Origin: a virus | Reading direction: 5' to 3' (one strand) | Length of the DNA: 62,964 bases | IMG/VR virus record: IMGVR_UViG_3300027782_000084 | Location: 1-62,964 of that record | Shown: positions 25,186 through 33,481 of the stretch, piece by piece | Position numbering within the stretch: position 1 is the first letter of the stretch | How the letters are laid out: every line of letters begins with the position of its first letter | Program-made: the position numbers and the translations under genes | The notes under the pieces: model-generated | Database searches by the model: none | What the model saw: only the letters and a program-made list of their open reading frames with translations | Told to the model about the DNA's origin: nothing

Positions 25186-26370
25186 TTAAACTGCATTTAC
25201 AATGAATCTAATTGTATAGTTTACTGATGTAGCTGTTGAATTAGTTATTTTTAAAGTATATGTTCCTGCAGCATAAGGATGTGCGCTGCTTAATATATAT
25301 TGACCTTGTTGATTTTGGCCAAAATTTTGTTGAGATAATATATTAGATTCTACCCATGTACTTCCAGATCTAATAGCAATAGATGAATCTATGTTTGAAG
25401 GTGAATATCCACCTGAATCCAAAGCAAAATATATTTTATAACCATTGGCAATTGTAAATGTCCAATAATGATTAGTGTTAGTTAAAAAATTTAATATATA
25501 TCCAATTCGATCTAAAGGATTACCAAGATATGAAATAGTTTGCGGCATTCCAGGAGATTCAGAATTACCAGAATAAACATTAAAACCAATACCTAACGGA
25601 GTGGCTATAAGAGAAGGAGCAGGAGCTATGCTAGATTTAAATAAATTTATTTTTCCACTATTATATTTTTGTATAATTGCTCCGCCACCAACTGGTACTG
25701 AAGTTATATTATCTGTTGTTATTTCTATAATAGAATTATTTGGTATAATGTAATTATTAGCATTTGGGCTAAAATCGCTATAAATCCATTCTGATCCATC
25801 AAAATAAAAAGATAGTTGTTCTCCATTTGGGGTATAAATATTAAGTATATCTTGATATGGAGCATTAAATAAACTTGGATTAAATACTATTCCTAAAAGA
25901 TTAGTTGTTGCTGATTTAAATATATAACGATTATTTGGGTATACATCAATTTCAATTTGAAATGGAATTAATATACTTAAGTTTTGTTTTTTAATAGTAG
26001 TTCTACCTAGACCAGTATATTTTTGAACTAAATTTGTGCCTTGCATTGTAAAGGTTTTAGTACTTACAGACTGAAGAACTATGATTGAATTATTTGGTAT
26101 AATAGTATTATTTTCAGCAGTTACACCTCCAGCTTTTCTCCAAGTCACTCCATCTCCTCGAAGAAAGTAAGTAAGAAAAGCGTTGACATTTATATCATAT
26201 ATCAAAATACTATCAGCTAATGCAAAATTATTATTTCCAGTAAGTTCTGCTGAATTTAAAAATATGCTGATTGTATTATTGCTACCTCCAAGAAAAATAT
26301 GAGCATCCGATCCAGAAACAGAAGCTCTTATATTTGTAATATATTTTTTATTTAAACTTAAACGACCCAT
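25186..26370 (-). CDS. Putative surface protein with TIGR02597-like repeats
   Basis: A 394-residue beta-rich protein with an internal duplication: segments with ADSILIYDINVNAFLTYF and GVTWRKAG, then NNTIIPNNSIIVLQS and GTNLVQKYTG, are echoed by FYFDGSEWIYSDF, NYIIPNNSIIEIT and GAIIQKYNSG. From memory this resembles the TIGR02597 family described from Verrucomicrobia, but I cannot search it. It lies between lysis genes (six bases after the lipoprotein stop, eight before the muramidase) in one operon. Probably a virion adhesin; the lysis context is unexplained. Confidence 0.5.
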   Translation of the reverse strand: MGRLSLNKKYITNIRASVSGSDAHIFLGGSNNTISIFLNSAELTGNNNFALADSILIYDINVNAFLTYFLRGDGVTWRKAGGVTAENNTIIPNNSIIVLQSVSTKTFTMQGTNLVQKYTGLGRTTIKKQNLSILIPFQIEIDVYPNNRYIFKSATTNLLGIVFNPSLFNAPYQDILNIYTPNGEQLSFYFDGSEWIYSDFSPNANNYIIPNNSIIEITTDNITSVPVGGGAIIQKYNSGKINLFKSSIAPAPSLIATPLGIGFNVYSGNSESPGMPQTISYLGNPLDRIGYILNFLTNTNHYWTFTIANGYKIYFALDSGGYSPSNIDSSIAIRSGSTWVESNILSQQNFGQNQQGQYILSSAHPYAAGTYTLKITNSTATSVNYTIRFIVNAV

Positions 26371-26375
26371 TTTAT

Positions 26376-26792
26376 TTAATTATTAATTTTATCTATGGTC
26401 TTGTCTATGATGTTATCTGCTGGGACTTTTTCTTTTAACCAACTATTAAGTACTCCAAAATAAACAAGATGTTCACTACTAATAAGGAACAATTCATTGC
26501 CAAAATTATCTTTGTAAGGAGTGATTCCAGCGTCTTCAGTTAGATCAATTGCTTTTTCTTTTTTGAATTTGATTCTATACATTTTAATTAGATTATTATA
26601 TCGTTCGCGCGCTTGACGAGTAATAAGAGCATCATCACCAACAAAAGAAATTAATCCACCATTATCTTTATCATATTGCTTTGGAGTAGTTGCATCATAA
26701 GATGATTTGTCATCTTGTATTTTATTTGGTGTCACGGTAACACATCCAACAAGAAAAAAATTAAGAACTAATATGCTTGCGAGCTTGTTCAA
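26376..26792 (-). CDS. Lipoprotein of lysis block
   Basis: A 138-residue protein with lipoprotein signal MNKLASILVLNFFLVGC (lipobox LVGC, Cys17) and a charged mature part (QARERYNNLIKMYRIKFKKE). Not recognised. It overlaps the upstream small hydrophobic gene by 32 bases, an arrangement reminiscent of overlapping i-/o-spanin pairs in which the lipoprotein starts inside the preceding ORF. Confidence 0.62.
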   Translation of the reverse strand: MNKLASILVLNFFLVGCVTVTPNKIQDDKSSYDATTPKQYDKDNGGLISFVGDDALITRQARERYNNLIKMYRIKFKKEKAIDLTEDAGITPYKDNFGNELFLISSEHLVYFGVLNSWLKEKVPADNIIDKTIDKINN

Positions 26793-26961
26793 GGTCTTTG
26801 TCCTTTACTGCATGTTCAATTCCACTTTGATGGTCAACTTCTTTTTGAGCTTCTTGACGATCTTTCATTTCTTTTGTGTTCTTTGCTCCGAACACGTTAT
26901 TGATTGCTGCGAATATTCCAGATACTGCCGAAAGTAAAGCTTGGAGTATTCCAGTTGGCAT
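26761..26961 (-). CDS. Small membrane protein of lysis block, candidate i-spanin
   Basis: A 66-residue protein, MPTGILQALLSAVSGIFAAINN plus a charged, helical tail (KEMKDRQEAQKEVDHQ). One N-terminal hydrophobic segment plus a charged tail, overlapped by the downstream lipoprotein gene, is the layout of an i-spanin/o-spanin pair, but this protein is short for an i-spanin. A second holin-like function is the alternative. I chose ATG at 26961 because it lies two bases after the upstream stop. Confidence 0.55.
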   Translation of the reverse strand: MPTGILQALLSAVSGIFAAINNVFGAKNTKEMKDRQEAQKEVDHQSGIEHAVKDKDLEQARKHISS

Positions 26962-26963
26962 AA

Positions 26964-27413
26964 TTACTCTACGTAACTTGCTGTTGCATCTTTGCATCCA
27001 GAAGCAATAGCGTTAAGTACCTTTACTGCAAGAGCACCATTTCCATTTAGTCTAGCAAATTGTTGAGCATAAAGATCTTTGATTACAGTAACATAATTTG
27101 CCCAATGAGTTTTTTCTGCTGGAAGATAATCATTAAGAGCTTTTTGTAGTTGTTCTGGAGTTGGAGTATTTCCAGCTGTTAATCCTTCTACAATTGCTGC
27201 AACATGATTAATCATCTTAGCTTTTTCAATTCTATCATTACCAGAAACTGCTTGATCAAGAACAACAGTACAAGCTAATACTACTGCTGGCTTAACATAA
27301 GGAAGAGTATTTTCAACACTTGTTGCAACATCAACTTTTCCAGTATTGGTTGTGGCACAAGCTCCAAGAAATACGCTCAAAAGAGCAACTGCGGCTAATT
27401 GTAATTTATTCAT
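26964..27413 (-). CDS. Lipoprotein of lysis block
   Basis: A 149-residue protein with a clear lipoprotein signal (MNKLQLAAVALLSVFLGAC, lipobox LGAC, Cys19) and an alpha-helical mature part with a second Cys near the C-terminus (IASGCKDATASYVE). Function unknown; possibly an outer-membrane lysis or superinfection-exclusion factor. Start codon overlaps the holin stop (ATGA) and has GGAG upstream. Confidence 0.65.
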   Translation of the reverse strand: MNKLQLAAVALLSVFLGACATTNTGKVDVATSVENTLPYVKPAVVLACTVVLDQAVSGNDRIEKAKMINHVAAIVEGLTAGNTPTPEQLQKALNDYLPAEKTHWANYVTVIKDLYAQQFARLNGNGALAVKVLNAIASGCKDATASYVE

Positions 27414-27691
27414 ATATTTTCTCCAGTTCTTTTTTCTGCTTCGATTGTTTGAGCTACTGTTCCACCAGTAACTGCTGAGTCTTTTACTGTGAGTGCAAAA
27501 ACTATACCAGAAACGACGGCAACTAATTTTGAAATTCCAATAATATAAACTTCTGCGATATCTGGAAGAAATGCTACCAATGAAGGATCAGAGTGAATTG
27601 CTATTGCAGTGGTAATTGCTACTACTGTGGTAACTCCAGAAGTGGAAGATCTCCAATTGGCGCCAAAGATTTTAGATAGCATAGTTTTCAT
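27410..27691 (-). CDS. Putative holin
   Basis: A 93-residue protein: short amphipathic N-terminus (MLSKIFGANWRSS), a first hydrophobic stretch (GVTTVVAITTAIAI), a second (VYIIGISKLVAVVSGIVFALTV), then a polar tail with KDSAVTGGTVAQT. This layout and the VTGGT tail match small phage holin-like proteins I know from several environmental phages. It would form the membrane lesion that releases the muramidase. First gene of the lysis operon, five bases after a late motif. Confidence 0.7.
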   Translation of the reverse strand: MKTMLSKIFGANWRSSTSGVTTVVAITTAIAIHSDPSLVAFLPDIAEVYIIGISKLVAVVSGIVFALTVKDSAVTGGTVAQTIEAEKRTGENI

Positions 27692-27696
27692 AAAGG

Positions 27697-27704
27697 ATTA
27701 CACT
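27697..27704 (-). promoter_or_regulatory. Late promoter motif, lysis operon
   Basis: AGTGTAAT five bases before the holin ATG at 27691, inside an AT-rich stretch (TATAGTGTAATCC). Confidence 0.68.
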
Positions 27705-27737
27705 ATATTATATAGTTATAATTTTAAAATCTAATAA

Positions 27738-28745
27738 TTAATATTCTAAAAATACTAATGGACTTAACACGGTGCTTGATGAAACATACCACTCTCCTAA
27801 TCCTATGTTTTGTGGTAAAATGGAGCGTCCAGTTTCAGCTAATATATGAGTAAGAGCTGTACTGTTTAATCCATGTAAAGTGCTAGAGCCAGTATTTATG
27901 CCAAAATGCTCTCTAAATCCGTGAGAGGCAAGTATTCTAAAAGTACTCCCTTCCCCAGTGCTAAGCATAGAAGCAACTATATATGGACCTTTATTAAAAG
28001 TTCCATTTAATTTAGTTCTATAAATTCCAGTATTAAGAATGCTGCCAGTTATAGACCCACTAGCAATTAGTTTTGCATTTTGAAAACCATAATCTCCAGA
28101 ATATATACCTATATCAATTTTTGGATCAAAGGTCGAGTAGTTTGTCATCTCAATACAAGCCACAGGATCAACAACATCCTTCTTGATTAAAAAAGGAAAA
28201 TAATTTACTGTTCCAGAAGCAGTAGTATTAGTAGTAGCACTTAGGAAATCTAACGGAGGATATCTTCTTACTCCTGTCCAAGCTGAAAATTGATCTGCAA
28301 CAATATTATTAATAATTCTTCCACTAACAGTTAAATTTCCACTAACATATAATTTAGTTGTTCCTGTATTTGGAAGTCCTCCTATGCCAACAGAATTTCC
28401 AGTTATTATAAAATCATTTCTATTAAAAGCTCCCATAACAACTGTATTATCATCAAAAGCTTCTATGATTGGAAGACCAGCTATATCATTAACACTAAAA
28501 ATAGATCCAGAAAGATTATCTGTTACAGAAAACAATCTACCATTTACGCCATCGACACTAAATCTATCTTGACCAGATGCACTTCCTGTAACATAACTAG
28601 TTAAATTTAAACCACCAAGATTATCATAATTTAATCTTGTAGCAAAGTTGCCGCTATTAAAATTAGAATTAAATGAACTACTCCCAGCAATTCCTGTGCT
28701 AAATTCAATAAGCCCCGAATTTGGATTTATTAGTATGTTGGGCAT
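27738..28745 (-). CDS. Fibre-type virion protein
   Basis: A 335-residue Gly/Ser/Asn/Thr-rich protein with N-terminal beta repeats (GRLFSVTDNLSGSIFSVND, TTKLYVSGNLTVSGRI) typical of phage fibre shafts. The C-terminal part (REHFGINTGSSTLHGLN) may be the receptor-binding head. Single-gene unit with its own late motif eight bases upstream. Confidence 0.65.
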   Translation of the reverse strand: MPNILINPNSGLIEFSTGIAGSSSFNSNFNSGNFATRLNYDNLGGLNLTSYVTGSASGQDRFSVDGVNGRLFSVTDNLSGSIFSVNDIAGLPIIEAFDDNTVVMGAFNRNDFIITGNSVGIGGLPNTGTTKLYVSGNLTVSGRIINNIVADQFSAWTGVRRYPPLDFLSATTNTTASGTVNYFPFLIKKDVVDPVACIEMTNYSTFDPKIDIGIYSGDYGFQNAKLIASGSITGSILNTGIYRTKLNGTFNKGPYIVASMLSTGEGSTFRILASHGFREHFGINTGSSTLHGLNSTALTHILAETGRSILPQNIGLGEWYVSSSTVLSPLVFLEY

Positions 28746-28753
28746 ATAGACGA

Positions 28754-28761
28754 ATTACACT
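28754..28761 (-). promoter_or_regulatory. Late promoter motif before fibre at 28745
   Basis: AGTGTAAT eight bases before the ATG, touching the stop codon of the upstream gene. Confidence 0.68.
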
Positions 28762-29447
28762 TATGTTAATCTAAATCGACTTTTTAGATTTTGATAATTT
28801 TGAAGAATTTGAAGTTGAGATAACTCTGTGTTATGCATAGAAAGATGACCCAATATAAGACTAGTTGAAGTACCATTTAATGTACTATTAAATGCAAAAG
28901 AATTTGCTGTTGGAGCAATTAATGTTGCACCAGCTTGAGAAGCTAATAAAATTCCATTTTTATATATTCTTGCTGTTCCTGTAGAAGAATTAAATGAAAT
29001 AGTAACGTAAAATGGATTAGGACTAACTAAAAATGTATTAGATGGAGATTCAAAATAAAAATTTCCACCACTTTCACTTGACCAAAAAGCTAATTTATTA
29101 TTAGTAAAACCACATCTAAATCCATTAGTATTATAAACTTCACTTCCGATAAACCATGATTGATTTGGCCCAGTTACAGAAATTAATTCAATAAAAAGAT
29201 TAATTGTAAAAGTGTTTGTTATTCCAAGGCTTGGAAATGAACTTCCAGTAAAACCATTTCCAGAACTATATGTTAATGATCCATTATATTTATTAGAATA
29301 AGTCCCTGATCCTATGCCTCCTATATATTTTTTTGTAATACCATCGTATAAATTACTTGATCCAACAATATAAGTATATCTATTAGATATATCTAAAGAT
29401 AAAACCATACCATTTGTGACTAAATCTGTTCCACCTGATGCGCTCAT
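28761..29447 (-). CDS. LamG/concanavalin-like adhesin
   Basis: A 228-residue protein: N-terminal LVTNGMVLSLDISNRYTY, central beta sheet (FYVTISFNSSTGTARIYKNGILLASQ) and C-terminal QLQILQNYQNLKSRFRLT. The pattern 'dGLvLxLDaaN ... YKNG.. ... QNYxxLKxRF' is that of phage LamG-type lectin domains. It is a diverged paralogue of the next gene upstream, with which it overlaps by four bases. Confidence 0.72.
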   Translation of the reverse strand: MSASGGTDLVTNGMVLSLDISNRYTYIVGSSNLYDGITKKYIGGIGSGTYSNKYNGSLTYSSGNGFTGSSFPSLGITNTFTINLFIELISVTGPNQSWFIGSEVYNTNGFRCGFTNNKLAFWSSESGGNFYFESPSNTFLVSPNPFYVTISFNSSTGTARIYKNGILLASQAGATLIAPTANSFAFNSTLNGTSTSLILGHLSMHNTELSQLQILQNYQNLKSRFRLT

Positions 29448-30109
29448 AAATTAAATCTTCTTTTCAAAGTAGTGTAGTTTTGAAAAACTTCTGTTTGTGA
29501 TAATACTCTATTATAAATTCTGTAAATACTTCCATTACCGTTAAAATAAGCGGAATTGGCCCATCTACCAATTAAAATACTGCCTGTGCCAATAAAAGAA
29601 CCAATACTGCCTGTTCCTTGTAGTATGCCATTTTTAAATATTTGACATAAATTATTTGTTACATTATAAGTAAAAACTATTTGATACCAATTGTTAATTT
29701 CTACTGTTCCTGTACCAAAATCAGAACCAAAATGACCTTGGTATATTTCTGCACTTCTAAAAACTAAATGAAGACCTTGTCTGCCACCAATAGCATCTGT
29801 TCCGAACATTGTTTTATCACCATCTAAAGCTTTTAGGTAAACCCAAGCTTCCATAGTATAACTTGCATCATAAAATCCTAATTGTGCAGATGTTTTTTGG
29901 GTATCTACAAAATTATTTGTACCATTAAACATAATAGTTCCGCCATTTAAAGAACTAAAAGTTGGACTATTTGTAAGTATTGCATGATTATTTTTTCCAC
30001 TTAAATCGCGCCAAACTGTTCCACTTCCAGAATAGCTTTTCTTATTAGCTGCATCTAAGCACAGCGCTAACCCATCAGTAACTATTTTAGGAGAATGATG
30101 AAGGCTCAT
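29444..30109 (-). CDS. LamG/concanavalin-like adhesin
   Basis: A 221-residue protein: IVTDGLALCLDAANKKSY, TVWRDLSGKNNHAILTN, YTMEAWVYLKALDG, NNLCQIFKNGILQ and FQNYTTLKRRFNL. This is a textbook LamG-like (concanavalin fold) domain of the kind found in many environmental phage fibres. The start is set at 30109, where ATG overlaps the upstream stop (ATGA); a longer frame begins inside the upstream gene. Confidence 0.8.
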   Translation of the reverse strand: MSLHHSPKIVTDGLALCLDAANKKSYSGSGTVWRDLSGKNNHAILTNSPTFSSLNGGTIMFNGTNNFVDTQKTSAQLGFYDASYTMEAWVYLKALDGDKTMFGTDAIGGRQGLHLVFRSAEIYQGHFGSDFGTGTVEINNWYQIVFTYNVTNNLCQIFKNGILQGTGSIGSFIGTGSILIGRWANSAYFNGNGSIYRIYNRVLSQTEVFQNYTTLKRRFNL

Positions 30110-30696
30110 ATAAAATAAATATTTTTTAATGTAGTTAATGCAGATGCTCCTGTATCTGTGCAAGATTTAACCACTAGTATTCCAGCCGGATTATTTTTAA
30201 TATTTTTTGTTCTTATCATTTTAAATTTTCTATACTGTGTTATATTTTGATTGCCCCAATTTGCTGCTGCATCGCCGCAGTTATAAACATATTGACCTGG
30301 ATTAGTAATTACGACTGTTGGTAATTCATAAGTATATTTAAAATCATATACTCGGTCTTTATTCGAAGCGCTAAAACCTAATAAATTATTTAAACTTGTA
30401 AAACCTAATGGTATAGACATACCAGAATCAAGAGCTGTACCGCTTCCTATTGACCAACATCCTACGTCACCAAGAAAATTAAATTCTATTTCTATTCTAT
30501 CATATTGAATTTCATTTTTAAATTCTACAGCAAAAGAACTTGGAATTCCGCCACATCCATAATTATCTGCCCTAAAAGTTAACTCTAGTCCACCATCTTT
30601 ATCTCCATTAAATAAAACTGTACTACCGACTGTACCGATTCTATTTACATCAGAAAACTTAACGCGTCTTTTGACTTTTCCGTATTGAGTTGCCAT
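30106..30696 (-). CDS. Hypothetical virion protein
   Basis: A 196-residue beta-rich protein with several Cys (YGCGGIPSS, DVGCWSIG, YNCGDAAAN, VKSCTDTG). No family recognised. It lies in one operon with the fibre upstream (two-base gap) and the LamG adhesin downstream (ATGA overlap), suggesting a joint fibre complex. Confidence 0.6.
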   Translation of the reverse strand: MATQYGKVKRRVKFSDVNRIGTVGSTVLFNGDKDGGLELTFRADNYGCGGIPSSFAVEFKNEIQYDRIEIEFNFLGDVGCWSIGSGTALDSGMSIPLGFTSLNNLLGFSASNKDRVYDFKYTYELPTVVITNPGQYVYNCGDAAANWGNQNITQYRKFKMIRTKNIKNNPAGILVVKSCTDTGASALTTLKNIYFI

Positions 30697-30697
30697 A

Positions 30698-33388
30698 TTA
30701 AAACTCTACGGTTAATTTAGGAATATCTTTTCTTTCTCCGTATACTGTATAAAAATAATCATTTCCGTTGTTACCATCTACAACTATTCTTTTATTATTG
30801 TATTCAAAAACATAAATATTAGAGAATGCATCCATTGGCGTTAAATTAACTGAAATACTATTCTCGTCAACTAAAGATGCCCAGTAATCTGGAAGGTCGA
30901 TTATATTCCTATTAGTTTTTCCTCTTACGAATACCCCGTGCTCTGGACCTTCTAAACTGCCGTATTGGAGTTTTTTACCAACTTGCGTTGGGTGATCTAT
31001 TAAGAATGATTTAGAAGCTGCAGAAAGGTGACCAGTTATTGTTGTATTACCACTTACCGTAAGATCTCCTTGTAAAATGCTATTTCCACTAACATAAAAT
31101 CTACTCGGCACAGAAGATATGCCACTACCAATACCAAAGTTACCATTTGAATCTAATAAAACTCTATTTGCATTTGCTCCACCACCTATAAATCTAACAC
31201 TTCTTGTTCCTCCTCCACCATAATAAAAATCAAAATTATCATCTCCTCTACTTCCGATATTAGAAGAATAAATATAATTAGAAAATAAAGCCCCAGCATT
31301 TCCATTCGTAGTAGGATCAAAAGATACCGAAGTATGATTATTAGGAGATTTCAAAATAAAAGGTGCTCCTAACCCACTTATAACAAGTCCTCCAGCGGTA
31401 ATATTTCCTGTTCCAATATCTATAGTTGCAGATGGACTAACTACATTAACTCCTAATTTTCCACTAACAATATTAATATATGATTCATTTGTAGCGCCAA
31501 TTCTAACGCTATCTGTATTATAATTCTCTTGATGAGCTCCATAAGCATGACTATTAAAACCATAAGCTTTATTATTAAATCCAAGAGCAGAAGTTGATCC
31601 GCTCTCTACTCTATTCAATCCTCCGACAGCAACTCTTGTAATAACTCCTGCTGGAACATTTAATACGCTTGCATCAACATTTCTAAATCCTGCGAAAACA
31701 TTATGCGCCCAATAATTTCTATGAACTGCATCTGATGCTCCACGATAAATCTGCATTCCAGTAATAAGATCTTCTGAACTTATAAAACCACTTCCAGTAG
31801 TTAATGGTGGATTATGAAAAGCTCCAGGTCTTCCAACCCCACCTAAAGATCCAAAGTTCATTAAAGAAAGAGTAATTTCTAATCCAGTAGAACTTAAAAC
31901 TTTTGAAACATATCCGTCATATCTTGCTTGTGTTAATGTAATTCCAGAAGCTATAAAAGTTCCTGCTCCTCTATTAAAAACATCTACTACAACACTTTCA
32001 CCAGTATATCCTGTGATTGGAGATCTATAAAAAACATTAAATTGATCTAAATATTGACCACTATTTCTTTCTATTCTAGTAATTCCAGTAAAAGCATTTG
32101 ATGTTGTAGTTCTAGTTAATGTCCAAGCGTCTGTTTGAGTTGACGTACCTTTTTGCGCTGAATTAAAATTATTATTGATTCCTAAAGCGCCAAGAGCAAT
32201 TCCAACTTTATAAACGTTTGTTGAGCCATATGTTGGATCAAGTCCAGTAGCTCTTGTTACAACTGTTCCATTATAAGTATTAGCGACAATTCCAGCAACT
32301 CCAGGAAATACTCTTAGATAAACTGTATCTCCAGTTGCATGTAAATATTGAGAAGTTGCTTGGCTATTTACTGCGTAACCTAATTCTACTAAACCTGTTC
32401 CTGGAGGTGTTACTACCGTTGTGCCAGTTGTTGTTAAATACAATTCTGTGAGATTAGAAGTAGGGAATGTTTGATCACCCGCACCTTTTGCTTCTAATGT
32501 TGTTAAGTGAATTAAATCTCTTAGGTTGTCGTTTCCATTTGGTCTTGTTGTAGGAGAAAATTGATAGCTTTTATAATTTGTATTTGTATCTGTTGAGTAC
32601 CTGCCGTTAAATGATCCTGGATTATTAGGTCCAGCTGAAAAAAATAAGTGAAAATGATCTGAAGCGCTTGTAAAATTATTGCTTCCTGCATCTAGTGATA
32701 AACCATGAACCAATCTTCCTCGACCTTCAATATTTAATGGAGTATTTGGGTCAACTCCACTATTTAAAGCATATGTAAATCCTGCTCCCAATGAAGAAGT
32801 TACATTAGTATTAATTCTAACTATTCCACTTTGACTATTTATATTTAATCCAGTGCCAAGATCAAATGCTCTTCCAGATGGCTCTATTCTAAATAAATCA
32901 AATATTTTATTTCCACTAATGGTTTGATTACCAGTTGTATAAACTACAGTATTTGGCAAATTTCCAGCTTCACCACTTAATAAAACTCCAGTGCCATTTA
33001 CTGTTGGGCGATTTGTTAGAGTTACATTCCCACTTGTTATAGCTATATCTACTCCAGAAAGACTTAGATTATCAATGTTATTTAAATCAATAGCATTAAA
33101 AATCCCAGTTCCAGAAACTTGAATATTATTAGCAAAAGTTTTAATCCCAGATATAGTTTGATTTCCTGTGGTATAAACAATTGAATTTGGAGATCCAGTA
33201 AATACAGGATTTCCATTTACAAAAAGTCCACTAGTAAAATTACCACTCCCGTAGACTGTAAAATTATTTCCAGAAATAACTAAAAAATCACCTTGCGCCG
33301 AGTCGCCAAATGTCGTATCTTGAGCAAAATTTTTGACCCCAGATATAGTTTGATTGCCTTGATCTGTTATGTGAATTGTTGTTGGCAT
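30698..33388 (-). CDS. Long tail fibre with conserved C-terminal domain
   Basis: An 896-residue protein. The N-terminus has repeated ITGNQTISG-type modules also found in the giant fibre. The middle is beta-rich and Gly/Asn/Thr-rich. The last 110 residues (KSFLIDHPTQVGKKLQYGSL, EGPEHGVFVRG, IIDLPDYWASLVDE, FYTVYGERKDIPKL) match a C-terminal domain I know from fibres of T4-like cyanophages and pelagiphages, probably a trimerisation/maturation or tip domain. Likely host attachment. Confidence 0.82.
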   Translation of the reverse strand: MPTTIHITDQGNQTISGVKNFAQDTTFGDSAQGDFLVISGNNFTVYGSGNFTSGLFVNGNPVFTGSPNSIVYTTGNQTISGIKTFANNIQVSGTGIFNAIDLNNIDNLSLSGVDIAITSGNVTLTNRPTVNGTGVLLSGEAGNLPNTVVYTTGNQTISGNKIFDLFRIEPSGRAFDLGTGLNINSQSGIVRINTNVTSSLGAGFTYALNSGVDPNTPLNIEGRGRLVHGLSLDAGSNNFTSASDHFHLFFSAGPNNPGSFNGRYSTDTNTNYKSYQFSPTTRPNGNDNLRDLIHLTTLEAKGAGDQTFPTSNLTELYLTTTGTTVVTPPGTGLVELGYAVNSQATSQYLHATGDTVYLRVFPGVAGIVANTYNGTVVTRATGLDPTYGSTNVYKVGIALGALGINNNFNSAQKGTSTQTDAWTLTRTTTSNAFTGITRIERNSGQYLDQFNVFYRSPITGYTGESVVVDVFNRGAGTFIASGITLTQARYDGYVSKVLSSTGLEITLSLMNFGSLGGVGRPGAFHNPPLTTGSGFISSEDLITGMQIYRGASDAVHRNYWAHNVFAGFRNVDASVLNVPAGVITRVAVGGLNRVESGSTSALGFNNKAYGFNSHAYGAHQENYNTDSVRIGATNESYINIVSGKLGVNVVSPSATIDIGTGNITAGGLVISGLGAPFILKSPNNHTSVSFDPTTNGNAGALFSNYIYSSNIGSRGDDNFDFYYGGGGTRSVRFIGGGANANRVLLDSNGNFGIGSGISSVPSRFYVSGNSILQGDLTVSGNTTITGHLSAASKSFLIDHPTQVGKKLQYGSLEGPEHGVFVRGKTNRNIIDLPDYWASLVDENSISVNLTPMDAFSNIYVFEYNNKRIVVDGNNGNDYFYTVYGERKDIPKLTVEF

Positions 33389-33389
33389 A

Positions 33390-33476
33390 TTATTGGTTTT
33401 CTAATTGAATTTTCTTATCTTGTATTACACTATGTAATTTGGGGTTATTTTTAATGAAATTAAATATGTTTTTCAT
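33390..33476 (-). CDS. Possible 28-residue mini-ORF in fibre intergenic region
   Basis: MKNIFNFIKNNPKL... of 28 residues fills the gap between two fibre genes, beginning five bases after one stop and ending just before the next start. A late motif lies inside it. It could be a leader peptide or chance; no ribosome site is evident. Confidence 0.25.
   Translation of the reverse strand: MKNIFNFIKNNPKLHSVIQDKKIQLENQ
33424..33431 (-). promoter_or_regulatory. Late promoter motif before long fibre
   Basis: AGTGTAAT, 35 bases upstream of the ATG at 33388, giving one of the longest leaders among the late units. Confidence 0.58.
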
Positions 33477-33481
33477 AAGTT

